A stretch of 64,000 bases of DNA from Planctomycetota bacterium (GTDB lineage Bacteria > Planctomycetota > Planctomycetia > Pirellulales > Pirellulaceae), in NCBI GenBank assembly GCA_014381825.1, contig JACNKX010000081.1:186001-250000 (forward strand). Direction: 5' to 3'. How positions within the stretch are numbered: the first letter of the stretch is position 1; each line of letters begins with the position of its first letter. Of the stretch, positions 58,398-64,000 are shown one piece after another. Both the position numbers and the translations under genes were made by a program. The notes under the pieces were generated by a model that was not told the origin of the DNA, did no database searches, and saw only the letters and a program-made list of their open reading frames with translations.

Positions 58398-58930
58398 GCT
58401 TGACCTCAAGAAAACTGGCAACTAGTTTTACCGCCGCCTGCGGCAAATGCTGCGAGTGCCGCGAATCTTATCAGTGTCAAGCGGGTGTTGCAAGCAATTG
58501 GGCCTGCCAAAACCGAAAGGTTGCTCGAAGGTTGTTCGTCTGGTGACGAGCTGGTTAGTTTCCCTTACCGCAATTCGCGTTCTGCCATTTCACTGCCAAG
58601 TTTCATGGGGGTTAGGGCAATTCGTCCAAACAGGGGAACATCGAAAAAATCCCACCATGCGACCCGATGTCACTCGCACCATTCGCACCCAACTCCCTGT
58701 AGATTCGCAAATCTCGCCAAACAGCTGAAAGCTCGTGCGAGTGGCCAGAGAGACTTTGAATTGAACCCCAGCGACTCGCGCATTGCGGTTAAAGCAACGG
58801 CAGGTCGGAGTCTGCACCGTCACGCCTGCAAGTACGATCTTGTCACCACGGCAAAGATTGCCGCTCAGTATCTAGTTCGTAATCGATGGCGTGAGATCGA
58901 CGCTTCGTGTGCACCGATTTGATACTCATC
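58398..58930. other. Intergenic region before the IS110 element, no gene seen
   Basis: This stretch of about 530 bases carries the csrA promoter region (minus strand) and, to the right, the start of the element. Short frames in it (for example 58447-58728) have no family similarity, and codon use is poor. The left boundary of the IS cannot be placed from the sequence alone. Confidence 0.5.
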
Positions 58931-58938
58931 ATGTCGTT

Positions 58939-59056
58939 GCTTGAGCGAGTGAGGCTGTCCATTAGAGCCGTTGGTCTGAAACTCAGTGCTCTAAAAATGA
59001 GGTTGCTTGTGGCAGCCTCAGATGTCTCGTGGCTCAAGCTCACTCGCTCATGGAAG
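58939..59056 (+). ncRNA. Candidate IS110 bridge RNA or translation-control leader
   Basis: Just upstream of the transposase there are three nested stems: TGAGCGAGTGAG (58942-58953) with CTCACTCGCTCA (59039-59050), TGAGGCTG (58950-58957) with CAGCCTCA (59013-59020), and TTAGAGC (58962-58968) with GCTCTAA (58988-58994). The first two compete for some bases. The last stem ends 2 bases before the GGAAGGA ribosome site. IS110-group elements encode a bridge RNA in their left end that guides target and donor; here the location and fold fit. A ribosome-site-masking leader is the alternative. Confidence 0.45.
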
Positions 59057-59064
59057 GACATGAA

Positions 59065-60111
59065 ATGAAGTTCTACAACCGACAACACGAATTCTACTGT
59101 GGAATCGACCTGCACGCCAACTCCATGCACGTCTGCCTTGTTGATCACAACGGCAAGAAGCATTTGCATCGCAACTTCGATACGAAAAAGCCTGAGAAGT
59201 TCCTCATCGCGTTGCAACCGTTCGAGAAGCACGATCTGGTGATCGGCTGCGAGTCGACGTTCAATTGGTACTGGTTGGCCGATCTGTGTCATCAACAGAA
59301 TCTATCGTTCTTGCTCGGCCACGCGTTGTACTTGAAAGCCATTCACGGTGGTAAGACGAAGAGTGATCGCATCGACTCGGAGAAGTTGGCGATGTTGTTG
59401 CGCGGTGGTAACTTTCCGACCAGCTACGTTTACCCGAAGGACATGCGTGGCACTCGCGACTTGCTCCGGCGACGTGCCACGATCGTCAGGCGACGCTCGG
59501 CCACGATCGTGCACGTACAGATGACGAACCATCAACAGAACTTGCCGGCCTTTGCCAAGTCCATCAGCTACAAGACCAATCGTGTTGGTATCGCCGATCG
59601 CTTTGAGGAAGACAGCGTGCAACGCATGGTCCGTCTCGACGTGGACTTGATCGACTTTTATGACGAGCAGATTAAGCGGCTTGACTTGTACCTGGAACAA
59701 CACGCTAAGATCGACGACCCTGATACATTCTTTCGCCTGCAAAGCATTCCTGGAGTCGGCCGAATCCTGGCGATGACCATGCTATACGAGATCCACGACA
59801 TCGGTCGCTTCCCGCGAGTCGGTGACTTCTTGTCGTACGCCAGACTTGTCAAAGGCACGAACAGTTCGGCAGGCAAGCAGTACAAACCGACCGGCTCGAA
59901 GATTGGTAATCCGCACTTGAAATGGGCCTTCTCCGAAGCCATCACACTGCTCAAACGCGAATCGCCCGACGCCAAAGCCTTTGCCGAGCGGATCGAGAAG
60001 CAACACAACAAAGTCCGAGCCAACACGTTACTGGCCGTCAAACTCGGCCGAGCCGTCTATTGGATGCTGACTCGCAAGACGGCTTTCGATGCCCGTGTCT
60101 TTGCGAAATAG
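59065..60111 (+). CDS. IS110-family transposase (DEDD recombinase)
   Basis: The ATG at 59065 (GGAAGGA site) gives 348 residues. The RuvC-like DEDD residues are D15 (FYCGIDLHANS), E63 (VIGCESTF), D101 and D104 (KTKSDRIDSEKLAMLL). The C-terminal transposase_20 domain has SIPGVGRILAMTML, SYARLVKGTNSSAGKQ with the candidate catalytic Ser near 268, and GNPHLKWAFSEA. IS110 enzymes recombine DNA guided by a bridge RNA encoded in the element. The reading frame is intact. It lies amid fragments of other mobile genes. Confidence 0.93.
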   Translation: MKFYNRQHEFYCGIDLHANSMHVCLVDHNGKKHLHRNFDTKKPEKFLIALQPFEKHDLVIGCESTFNWYWLADLCHQQNLSFLLGHALYLKAIHGGKTKSDRIDSEKLAMLLRGGNFPTSYVYPKDMRGTRDLLRRRATIVRRRSATIVHVQMTNHQQNLPAFAKSISYKTNRVGIADRFEEDSVQRMVRLDVDLIDFYDEQIKRLDLYLEQHAKIDDPDTFFRLQSIPGVGRILAMTMLYEIHDIGRFPRVGDFLSYARLVKGTNSSAGKQYKPTGSKIGNPHLKWAFSEAITLLKRESPDAKAFAERIEKQHNKVRANTLLAVKLGRAVYWMLTRKTAFDARVFAK

Positions 60112-60293
60112 GGATCTTTACGAAGTAACAACAAGCAGGAGCTAACGAACCAGTCGCGTCGGCGTGAGCCAAACGCATAACTGAACCGAGGCAACGATCT
60201 GCCTTGCAGACCACTTGCCGGACGTGGTGTACTCACACTGCCGAACCAAATGGGAAGCTCGACTCACATCGAACCAACCAAGCAAGTTGCACG
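60112..60293 (+). other. Non-coding right part of the IS element
   Basis: After the transposase stop there is no open frame with family similarity until the recombinase fragment. A short hairpin AGGCA/TGCCT lies at 60189-60193 and 60200-60204. In IS1111-type elements the guide RNA would be here, so this is the alternative site for it. Confidence 0.4.
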
Positions 60294-60465
60294 TCACTGC
60301 GACGGGGCGAATCCGACTTCCTTACCTATTTCGACGAAGACGGACACCGTCGTCTCAGCCGGTGCATGGAGTAGGCGACAAGCTTCGTCCTCGCTTAAAC
60401 TCGGTGTGGTGTTCTTCTCAACGCGTGGAGAAGCGATGGCCTGGATAGCCGATTCCGAGCTAAGA
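60294..60465 (-). pseudogene. Truncated tyrosine recombinase (phage integrase) fragment
   Basis: On the minus strand the frame reads SESAIQAIASPRVEKNTTPSLSEDEACRLL and then HAPAETT, which is the junction of the N-terminal core-binding domain and the catalytic domain of XerC-like recombinases (N-P-...-S-P-R-...-L-S-E-D-E-A-R-R-L-L-D-A-P). Both the front part and the catalytic R-H-R-Y region are missing. Similarity stops near 60345, probably at the IS110 right end. The fragment abuts the toxin gene. It shows an earlier integrase in this segment. Confidence 0.6.
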
Positions 60466-60786
60466 TAGATCATCAGGGCGAACAGTGTCTTGTTCACCGC
60501 GAACAATTCGCAACACGTAAACGACGCTCTCTTCAATGGTAATAATCGCTCGATAGCTCGGCTTGCTTCCTCGCCCAAAAAGGAAGTCGCGAATCTCGAA
60601 GGCGACAGTATCATTCTCGGCACTCAACGGGCAACGCTCAGGAAACGTCTTGAGCGTAGCTAACTGTTTATGCGAGCTTGCAAACCAGCGTTCTGCCTCC
60701 AGAGCCGAATGATTGTCCGCCCACCACTGTGCGTTGCGTCGTAAATCTTCTTCCGCTGGTGGGGCAACGATCACCGTATACGTCAT
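60460..60786 (-). CDS. RelE/ParE-family toxin
   Basis: This 108-residue protein has the RelE/ParE plan: TYTVIVAPPAEEDLRRNAQWWADNHS, WFASSHKQLATLKTFPERC, and the C-terminal RAIITIEESVVYVLRIVRGEQD with the conserved basic/aromatic strand. RelE members cleave mRNA at the ribosome; ParE members poison gyrase; the sequence does not separate the two. It overlaps the antitoxin gene by 4 bases (ATGA) and follows it in transcription. It lies beside the broken recombinase. Confidence 0.85.
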   Translation of the reverse strand: MTYTVIVAPPAEEDLRRNAQWWADNHSALEAERWFASSHKQLATLKTFPERCPLSAENDTVAFEIRDFLFGRGSKPSYRAIITIEESVVYVLRIVRGEQDTVRPDDLS

Positions 60787-61019
60787 TGCTGGCCTTGGAA
60801 TCCGAACTCGGATCGGATACTTGCTGCCACCTCATCCAACGAACGCCCTTCATCGCGACTGTCGTACGCCTTTTGAATAGACGCAATGAGCTTAGGATCA
60901 TGTTGAGACACGTGCATGACCTTGCCATCAATCTCAACGATTGAACCAGCGTGAACGTCTAGCGACAGCAGGAACTGCTTCACGGCTTCAGGTTGGTCGT
61001 TTGCGTTAACGTGTTGCAT
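60783..61019 (-). CDS. Antitoxin partner of the RelE/ParE toxin
   Basis: The ATG at 61017-61019 gives 78 residues starting MQHVNANDQPEAVKQFLLS. An ATG at 61073 would put part of the promoter-like TATACT inside the gene, so the later start is preferred. The protein ends in a helical, charged tail (AYDSRDEGRSLDEVAASIRSEFG) of the kind that wraps a RelE/ParE toxin. I do not recognise a DNA-binding family with certainty. The gene overlaps the toxin start, and the order antitoxin-toxin is standard. Confidence 0.75.
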   Translation of the reverse strand: MQHVNANDQPEAVKQFLLSLDVHAGSIVEIDGKVMHVSQHDPKLIASIQKAYDSRDEGRSLDEVAASIRSEFGFQGQQ

Positions 61020-61061
61020 GGTCGAATCCAGGCCATTGGGAAGCTTCCGAGTCATAGTCAC

Positions 61062-61092
61062 AGTATACCACACTTTCCGGCCATCGACGCAA
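61062..61092 (-). promoter_or_regulatory. Candidate promoter of the toxin-antitoxin pair
   Basis: On the minus strand TATACT (61062-61067) is a near-perfect -10 box and TTGCGT (61087-61092) a weak -35, with a 19-base spacer. The -10 sits inside GTATAC, a small palindrome that could be the antitoxin's operator. The start at 61019 lies 43 bases downstream. Confidence 0.4.
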
Positions 61093-61104
61093 GCGGATTG
61101 TGGA

Positions 61105-61371
61105 CTAGACGTTCAATGTGAGCTGCCTCTCAAGCTGTTGGTGTACCTCGTTTACAGAACGACAATACCGCAGTTGGGAGCAACGCCGGATCTTCTCCAG
61201 GCGAGAGTCGCCGCTCGCCTTGGCTGGCGGCAGTGTCTTCATGGAGAACGGCTTGCTCGGCATCCCATCGACCATGAGTCGAGCGTACGCTTGATACTTC
61301 GGCAGTGTCACAAGATCCTGCGGTTTTGTTTCGCCGACCAGTTGCCCCGCCAGGGGCAAGCAAAGACGCAC
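61105..61371 (-). pseudogene. Fragment resembling the C-terminus of a conjugation/type IV secretion ATPase
   Basis: The minus-strand frame gives LAGQLVGETKPQDLVTLPKYQ, then AYARLMVDGMPSKPFSMKTL. This resembles the C-terminal text of TraG/VirB4-type DNA transfer proteins (L-P-x-Y-x-A-Y-x-R-L-x-V-D-G-x-P-S-x-P-F-x-M-x-T-L-P-P). Only the end is present; the start of the protein is missing and the region upstream shows a different frame. It marks decay of a conjugative or mobilisable element. I am not certain of the family. Confidence 0.4.
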
Positions 61372-61393
61372 TGCAAAAAGGGCAGGCCAAACA

Positions 61394-61573
61394 GCCTCGC
61401 TGGTTTATCGAGACGAAGCTCCTCGAAAGCCGCTAACGCTCGGGTGGCTAGATGAAAACGGAAACCCGCTACGTGAAGAAGTACGTGTCCCGTACCGCGA
61501 CTTAATCGTCAAGGCGGGCGTCAGCAGGGGAGCAATCGCTCCGGCACTTCGGGAGACGACCAGCCGCGACTGA
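61394..61573 (+). pseudogene. Unidentified coding-like fragment
   Basis: The plus-strand frame from 61394 to the TGA at 61571 reads ASLVYRDEAPRKPLTLGWLD, then ENGNPLREEVRVPYRDLIV and KAGVSRGAIAPALRETTSRD. The codon use is coding-like, with a helix-turn-helix-like end. A second frame, shifted by one base and overlapping the end, continues (RRPAATEKSVVQ ... ELLSQLLEFAKPLPEEEL) towards the tRNA. This suggests a frameshifted mobile-element gene. I know no family for it. Confidence 0.3.
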
Positions 61574-61580
61574 GAAAAGT

Positions 61581-61601
61581 GTTGTACAAGGCGTTGTACA
61601 A
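61581..61601. repeat. Tandem operator-like palindromes
   Basis: GTTGTACAA occurs twice in tandem, at 61581-61589 and 61593-61601, 12 bases apart. Each contains the perfect 8-bp palindrome TTGTACAA. Two palindromes spaced by about one helical turn are typical of repressor operators. Confidence 0.4.
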
Positions 61602-61708
61602 ACCACTGGCGTTGCATGTCCTGACGTGGCATTGACTGTCAGCGACGACGAACTCCTATCGCAGCTATTGGAGTTCGCTAAGCCATTGCCCGAAGAGGAG
61701 TTAGTCAC

Positions 61709-61741
61709 CTTGTGTCACTTCCTGACACAAGATGACACAAG
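61709..61741. repeat. Inverted and direct repeat at the tRNA 3' end
   Basis: CTTGTGTCA (61709-61717) and TGACACAAG (61723-61731) form a perfect 9-bp stem with a 5-nt loop, and TGACACAAG recurs directly at 61733-61741. The second copy abuts the 3' end of the tRNA gene at 61742. It may be a recombinase arm/core site or a terminator of the tRNA transcript (minus strand). Confidence 0.4.
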
Positions 61742-61815
61742 TAGCGGAGGAGGGACTCGAACCCCCGACTCGCGGATTATGATTCCGCTGCTCTAACCAA
61801 CTGAGCTACTCCGCC
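61742..61815 (-). tRNA. tRNA-Met-type (anticodon CAT), elongator or Ile2
   Basis: Read on the minus strand, the 74-base gene folds as a cloverleaf: acceptor GGCGGAG/CTCCGCT with a terminal G-U, D-arm AGCTCAGTTGGTTAGAGC, anticodon stem GCGGA/TCCGC with loop ATCATAA (anticodon CAT), and T-arm GGGGGTTCGAGTCCCTC. Discriminator base A; CCA is not encoded. CAT anticodons belong to elongator Met, initiator Met or lysidine-modified Ile; the overall sequence looks most like elongator Met. It borders the mobile-element segment and may be its attachment site. Confidence 0.92.
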
Positions 61816-61914
61816 AAATCGCAACTGCTCGGTCGCGTTTCGCGACCGTCGGAATTCTTCAGATTACAGAGATTCGGCTTCGATACAAGCCCTGCTTGCG
61901 GCTGAACTAGATCT

Positions 61915-62580
61915 TCACTCTGCGACTGTCGAATCATTCAGGTAACCGAAGGAGATGACCGCGAGAATCGCGCCGATTGGCGTTGCGAGTAGGTAGATCC
62001 AAAGCGTCGAGAGTTCACCGCTGGCGAGAGCGGGACCAAGCGTGCGGGCAGGGTTCATGGACGCACCGGTGAACGGTCCTGCGAATAGTGCTTCGAGTGC
62101 GACGGTGGCCCCGACGGCTATTCCAGCAAGCAGCCCTTTCTCTTTGGAACCGGTCGAAACCCCCAAGACGACAAACATCAGCAGCCACGTCAGAATAACT
62201 TCGATGATGAATGCTTGCAGAGAAGACAAGCTTTCGATCGGGACAGTGGCTCCGTATGACTCGCTCGTCGGGAACAACCACACCAATAGGAAACTCGCCG
62301 CAATGGCACCGGCGCACTGGGCAATGATGTACGGCAAGACATGTCGTCTCTCAAAACGTTTGGCAACACAAAACGCGATCGTTACCGCCGGATTGATGTG
62401 CGCACCAGAGATGTCGCCGATGGCGTAAATCATGGCAAGGACGATTAGTCCAAAAGTAAGCGCGATGCCAACGTGAGTAACATCGCCATTGGACACCTTA
62501 TCTGCAACAACCGCACCCGTGCCCGCGAGTACCAACGAAAACGTTCCGAGGGCTTCGGCAAGATATTTCCTAACGGCCAT
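61915..62580 (-). CDS. Aquaporin (MIP family)
   Basis: This 221-residue membrane channel has six membrane helices and the two NPA half-helix motifs: [13 protein letters not shown] near residue 65 and [17 protein letters not shown] near residue 177. The start [23 protein letters not shown] is typical of bacterial MIP proteins. Both NPA motifs are intact and the Arg after the second (NPAR) is in place, as in water-selective channels. Water versus glycerol selectivity is not decided here. It follows the cyclase gene by 6 bases in transcription order, so the two may be one operon. Confidence 0.92.
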   Translation of the reverse strand: MAVRKYLAEALGTFSLVLAGTGAVVADKVSNGDVTHVGIALTFGLIVLAMIYAIGDISGAHINPAVTIAFCVAKRFERRHVLPYIIAQCAGAIAASFLLVWLFPTSESYGATVPIESLSSLQAFIIEVILTWLLMFVVLGVSTGSKEKGLLAGIAVGATVALEALFAGPFTGASMNPARTLGPALASGELSTLWIYLLATPIGAILAVISFGYLNDSTVAE

Positions 62581-62586
62581 TGTCGG

Positions 62587-64000
62587 TTACCTCATATGTC
62601 CCATCGACGAGTCATTTATCCGCGCCAACATTTGGAGCGCAGGCCGATCGGTGGGCCGGTCGGCCAGTAACTTCGCCAGCATTCGGGTCGCTGTCGGTAG
62701 ATCGCCGCGTTCGTACGCATCAAGAGCTGTCTCATAGCGGCGTTTTGTTTCTGGCCAGTCATCCGGTGGATCAGCCGCCAATTCGTAGAGTTGAGTTGGC
62801 AACGCCTGATCACCCAAGGGACCCAGACGCCGCGTCGAAAAAGTCTCGTCAAGTTGCTCGGCCGTAGCTTCGCTGATCAAGACCTTCGTTGCCCAGTTTC
62901 GTGTCGCCTCTTCGATCCTCGCCGCAAGACGCACGCTACTGCCGAGTGGACCGTACTTGAATTTACGAGTTGAACCGATGTTTCCGACACGAGCAGTTCC
63001 CGTGTGTACTCCGATCCCCAAGTCCAATGGCTTTGACAATGCATTCTGCCAGCGACGATTCAACGCGGGTAGCTGCTCGATCATACATATCGAGGCACGG
63101 CAGGCGAGGTTTGCGTGGTCATCGCGATCAATTGGCGCGCCCCACATTCCGATGAGTCGATCACCTAGCGTATCGACCAGGACGCCATTTTGTTCGGAAA
63201 CACATGTTGATAGTGTCTCCATAACGTCGTGAATCCAGTCGATTGTCAATCGAGCGCCAAGTTGCTCGGACACATCACTAAATCCGCGAAGGTCACAGAA
63301 CAACAAGCTGACTTCGGAGTCCTTGCCTAGCAACAAGTCGGGCTGCGCCTCCAGCTGTCGAGAAAGTTCGGGTGTAAAGAACTGTTCGAACAGGACGCGC
63401 GCTTCGAGCGCCGCTTTCTCCTGTTCGAGACGAGCAAGGCCAGCAGCTACACTCGTTGAAAGCAATTCGACGAGTATCGCGTCGACTTCTGTGATCTGCA
63501 GGTCAAGCCGTCCGTCCTTCCGTCGGCGGCGATCACCATAAATCGCTCCAACGACTTCAGCACGCCGATTCAGAATCGGTGCTGCAACTAATGACTTCAC
63601 ATCCATTAGACTGGCGGAGGCGTCCTCGGTTGGCACTCGCCAAAACGTCTTTCGCTCTGAACGCACTCGTTCCAAAATCGTGCTACTCGGCTCCCATGTC
63701 TCTTCCTCGGCGGCATCTCGAGAACGGCTGCAATACGATTCAGCTCGCCACTCGCGACCCTGCCAGATGATCACGGCTGCCGTTTCCATACCGACGATGT
63801 CGATCATCGCTTGGGTCGCCATCGAAAAGAATTCGGAAGCGTTCGACGCCAGCTGAAACAAGCCGATCGTCGCATGCAGCCCGCGAAGCAGATACTCGGT
63901 TTCTTCATTGCTGCGCCGCCCTGTTAAGATGCCGGACAGCAGTGCGGAGTCTGTATCTGGGCCGCCGGGCGGCATCGTCTGATGTACGAAGCTGTCGAGC
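62587..64000 (-). CDS. Adenylate/guanylate cyclase with GAF domain, N-terminus cut by window edge
   Basis: The frame stays open past the ATG at 63975 to the edge (reading LDSFVHQT before MPPGG), so the gene probably continues further and the N-terminus is missing. Residues about 30-190 (from MPPGG) are a GAF-type sensor (LFQLASNASEFFSMATQAM, VKSLVAAPILNRRAEVVGAIYGDRR). Residues about 215-400 are a class III cyclase domain: EVSLLFCDLRGFSDVSEQLG (metal Asp), NGVLVDTLGDRLIGMWGAP (second metal Asp), GIGVHTGTARVGNIGS, and YGPLGSSVRLAARIEEATR. The end (about 400-462) is helical. It would make cAMP in response to a cytoplasmic or redox signal. Confidence 0.93.
   Translation of the reverse strand, partial: LDSFVHQTMPPGGPDTDSALLSGILTGRRSNEETEYLLRGLHATIGLFQLASNASEFFSMATQAMIDIVGMETAAVIIWQGREWRAESYCSRSRDAAEEETWEPSSTILERVRSERKTFWRVPTEDASASLMDVKSLVAAPILNRRAEVVGAIYGDRRRRKDGRLDLQITEVDAILVELLSTSVAAGLARLEQEKAALEARVLFEQFFTPELSRQLEAQPDLLLGKDSEVSLLFCDLRGFSDVSEQLGARLTIDWIHDVMETLSTCVSEQNGVLVDTLGDRLIGMWGAPIDRDDHANLACRASICMIEQLPALNRRWQNALSKPLDLGIGVHTGTARVGNIGSTRKFKYGPLGSSVRLAARIEEATRNWATKVLISEATAEQLDETFSTRRLGPLGDQALPTQLYELAADPPDDWPETKRRYETALDAYERGDLPTATRMLAKLLADRPTDRPALQMLARINDSSMGHMR

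Larger units (their letters stand above)
58942..60340 (+). mobile_element. IS110-family insertion sequence (boundaries uncertain)
   Basis: The element includes the transposase and its flanking non-coding ends. The left boundary given is the start of the structured leader and the true end may lie further left. The right boundary is inferred from the point (about 60340) where similarity to a tyrosine recombinase begins on the other strand. No terminal inverted repeats were found, as expected for IS110. Confidence 0.5.

Noticed and set aside
58447-58922. Open frames between csrA and the IS element
   Set aside because: No ribosome site, poor codon use and no recognisable family.

Overview
The window reads as chromosome of a planctomycete, most likely in the Pirellulales (Rhodopirellula/Blastopirellula relatives). 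The grounds are the density of secreted type I sulfatases (six), the families DUF1501, DUF1552 and DUF1592, PQQ-type beta-propellers, two PhoD-type phosphatase modules, a formaldehyde-activating enzyme homologue, a Ser/Thr kinase with an anti-sigma-like zinc finger, and long proteins with signal peptides. This taxonomic call is from gene content only; no rRNA is present. All assignments come from reading the sequence and from known family motifs, not from searches.

Layout. 1-5.9 kb: the start of a lactonase-type propeller (runs off the left edge), a sulfatase with lectin-like and coiled-coil extensions, a TIM-barrel sugar isomerase-like protein and a medium-chain dehydrogenase. 5.9-10.9 kb: three sulfatases in tandem on the minus strand. 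11.1-16.8 kb: an esterase, a ThuA-like protein, monomeric NADP-isocitrate dehydrogenase and a GH43/32-like propeller; the convergent icd end carries a long REP-like inverted repeat. 17.1-24.4 kb: a DUF1552-DUF1592-DUF1501 operon facing a second DUF1501 gene. 24.5-32.3 kb: a D-aminoacylase-like amidohydrolase, a Fae homologue, a small unknown protein, a sulfatase-PhoD fusion and another sulfatase. 32.4-38.5 kb: a His/Cys-rich lipoprotein, lipA-lipB (LipB seems to lack its catalytic pair), smpB, and a large propeller protein with a methyltransferase-like insert. 38.6-46 kb: PhoD phosphatase, a third DUF1501 gene and a 1290-residue kinase. 46-50.7 kb: a GntR/ABC-transporter operon and a PQQ propeller. 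50.8-58.4 kb is housekeeping: mfd, a parvulin-type prolyl isomerase, a CYTH protein, murB, an FtsQ-like bitopic membrane protein and csrA.

58.4-61.8 kb is a small accessory segment: an IS110-type transposase preceded by a strongly folded non-coding region (candidate bridge RNA), a broken tyrosine recombinase, a RelE/ParE-type toxin-antitoxin pair, a fragment resembling a conjugation ATPase, and other coding debris. It ends at a tRNA with CAT anticodon, which makes it look like the remnant of a tRNA-targeted mobile element. The window ends with an aquaporin and a GAF-guanylate cyclase that runs off the right edge.

How the genes work together: the sulfatases, esterase, ThuA, propellers, PhoD enzymes and DUF/cytochrome operon fit extracytoplasmic breakdown of sulfated and acylated polysaccharides, with sulfate and phosphate removed outside the cytoplasm. 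The most interesting items are the FtsQ-like gene beside murB in a group reported to lack FtsZ, the sulfatase-PhoD fusion, the LipB without its Lys/Cys pair, the Fae homologue without the usual His, the metal-binding-type lipoprotein, and the IS110 element with its structured leader.
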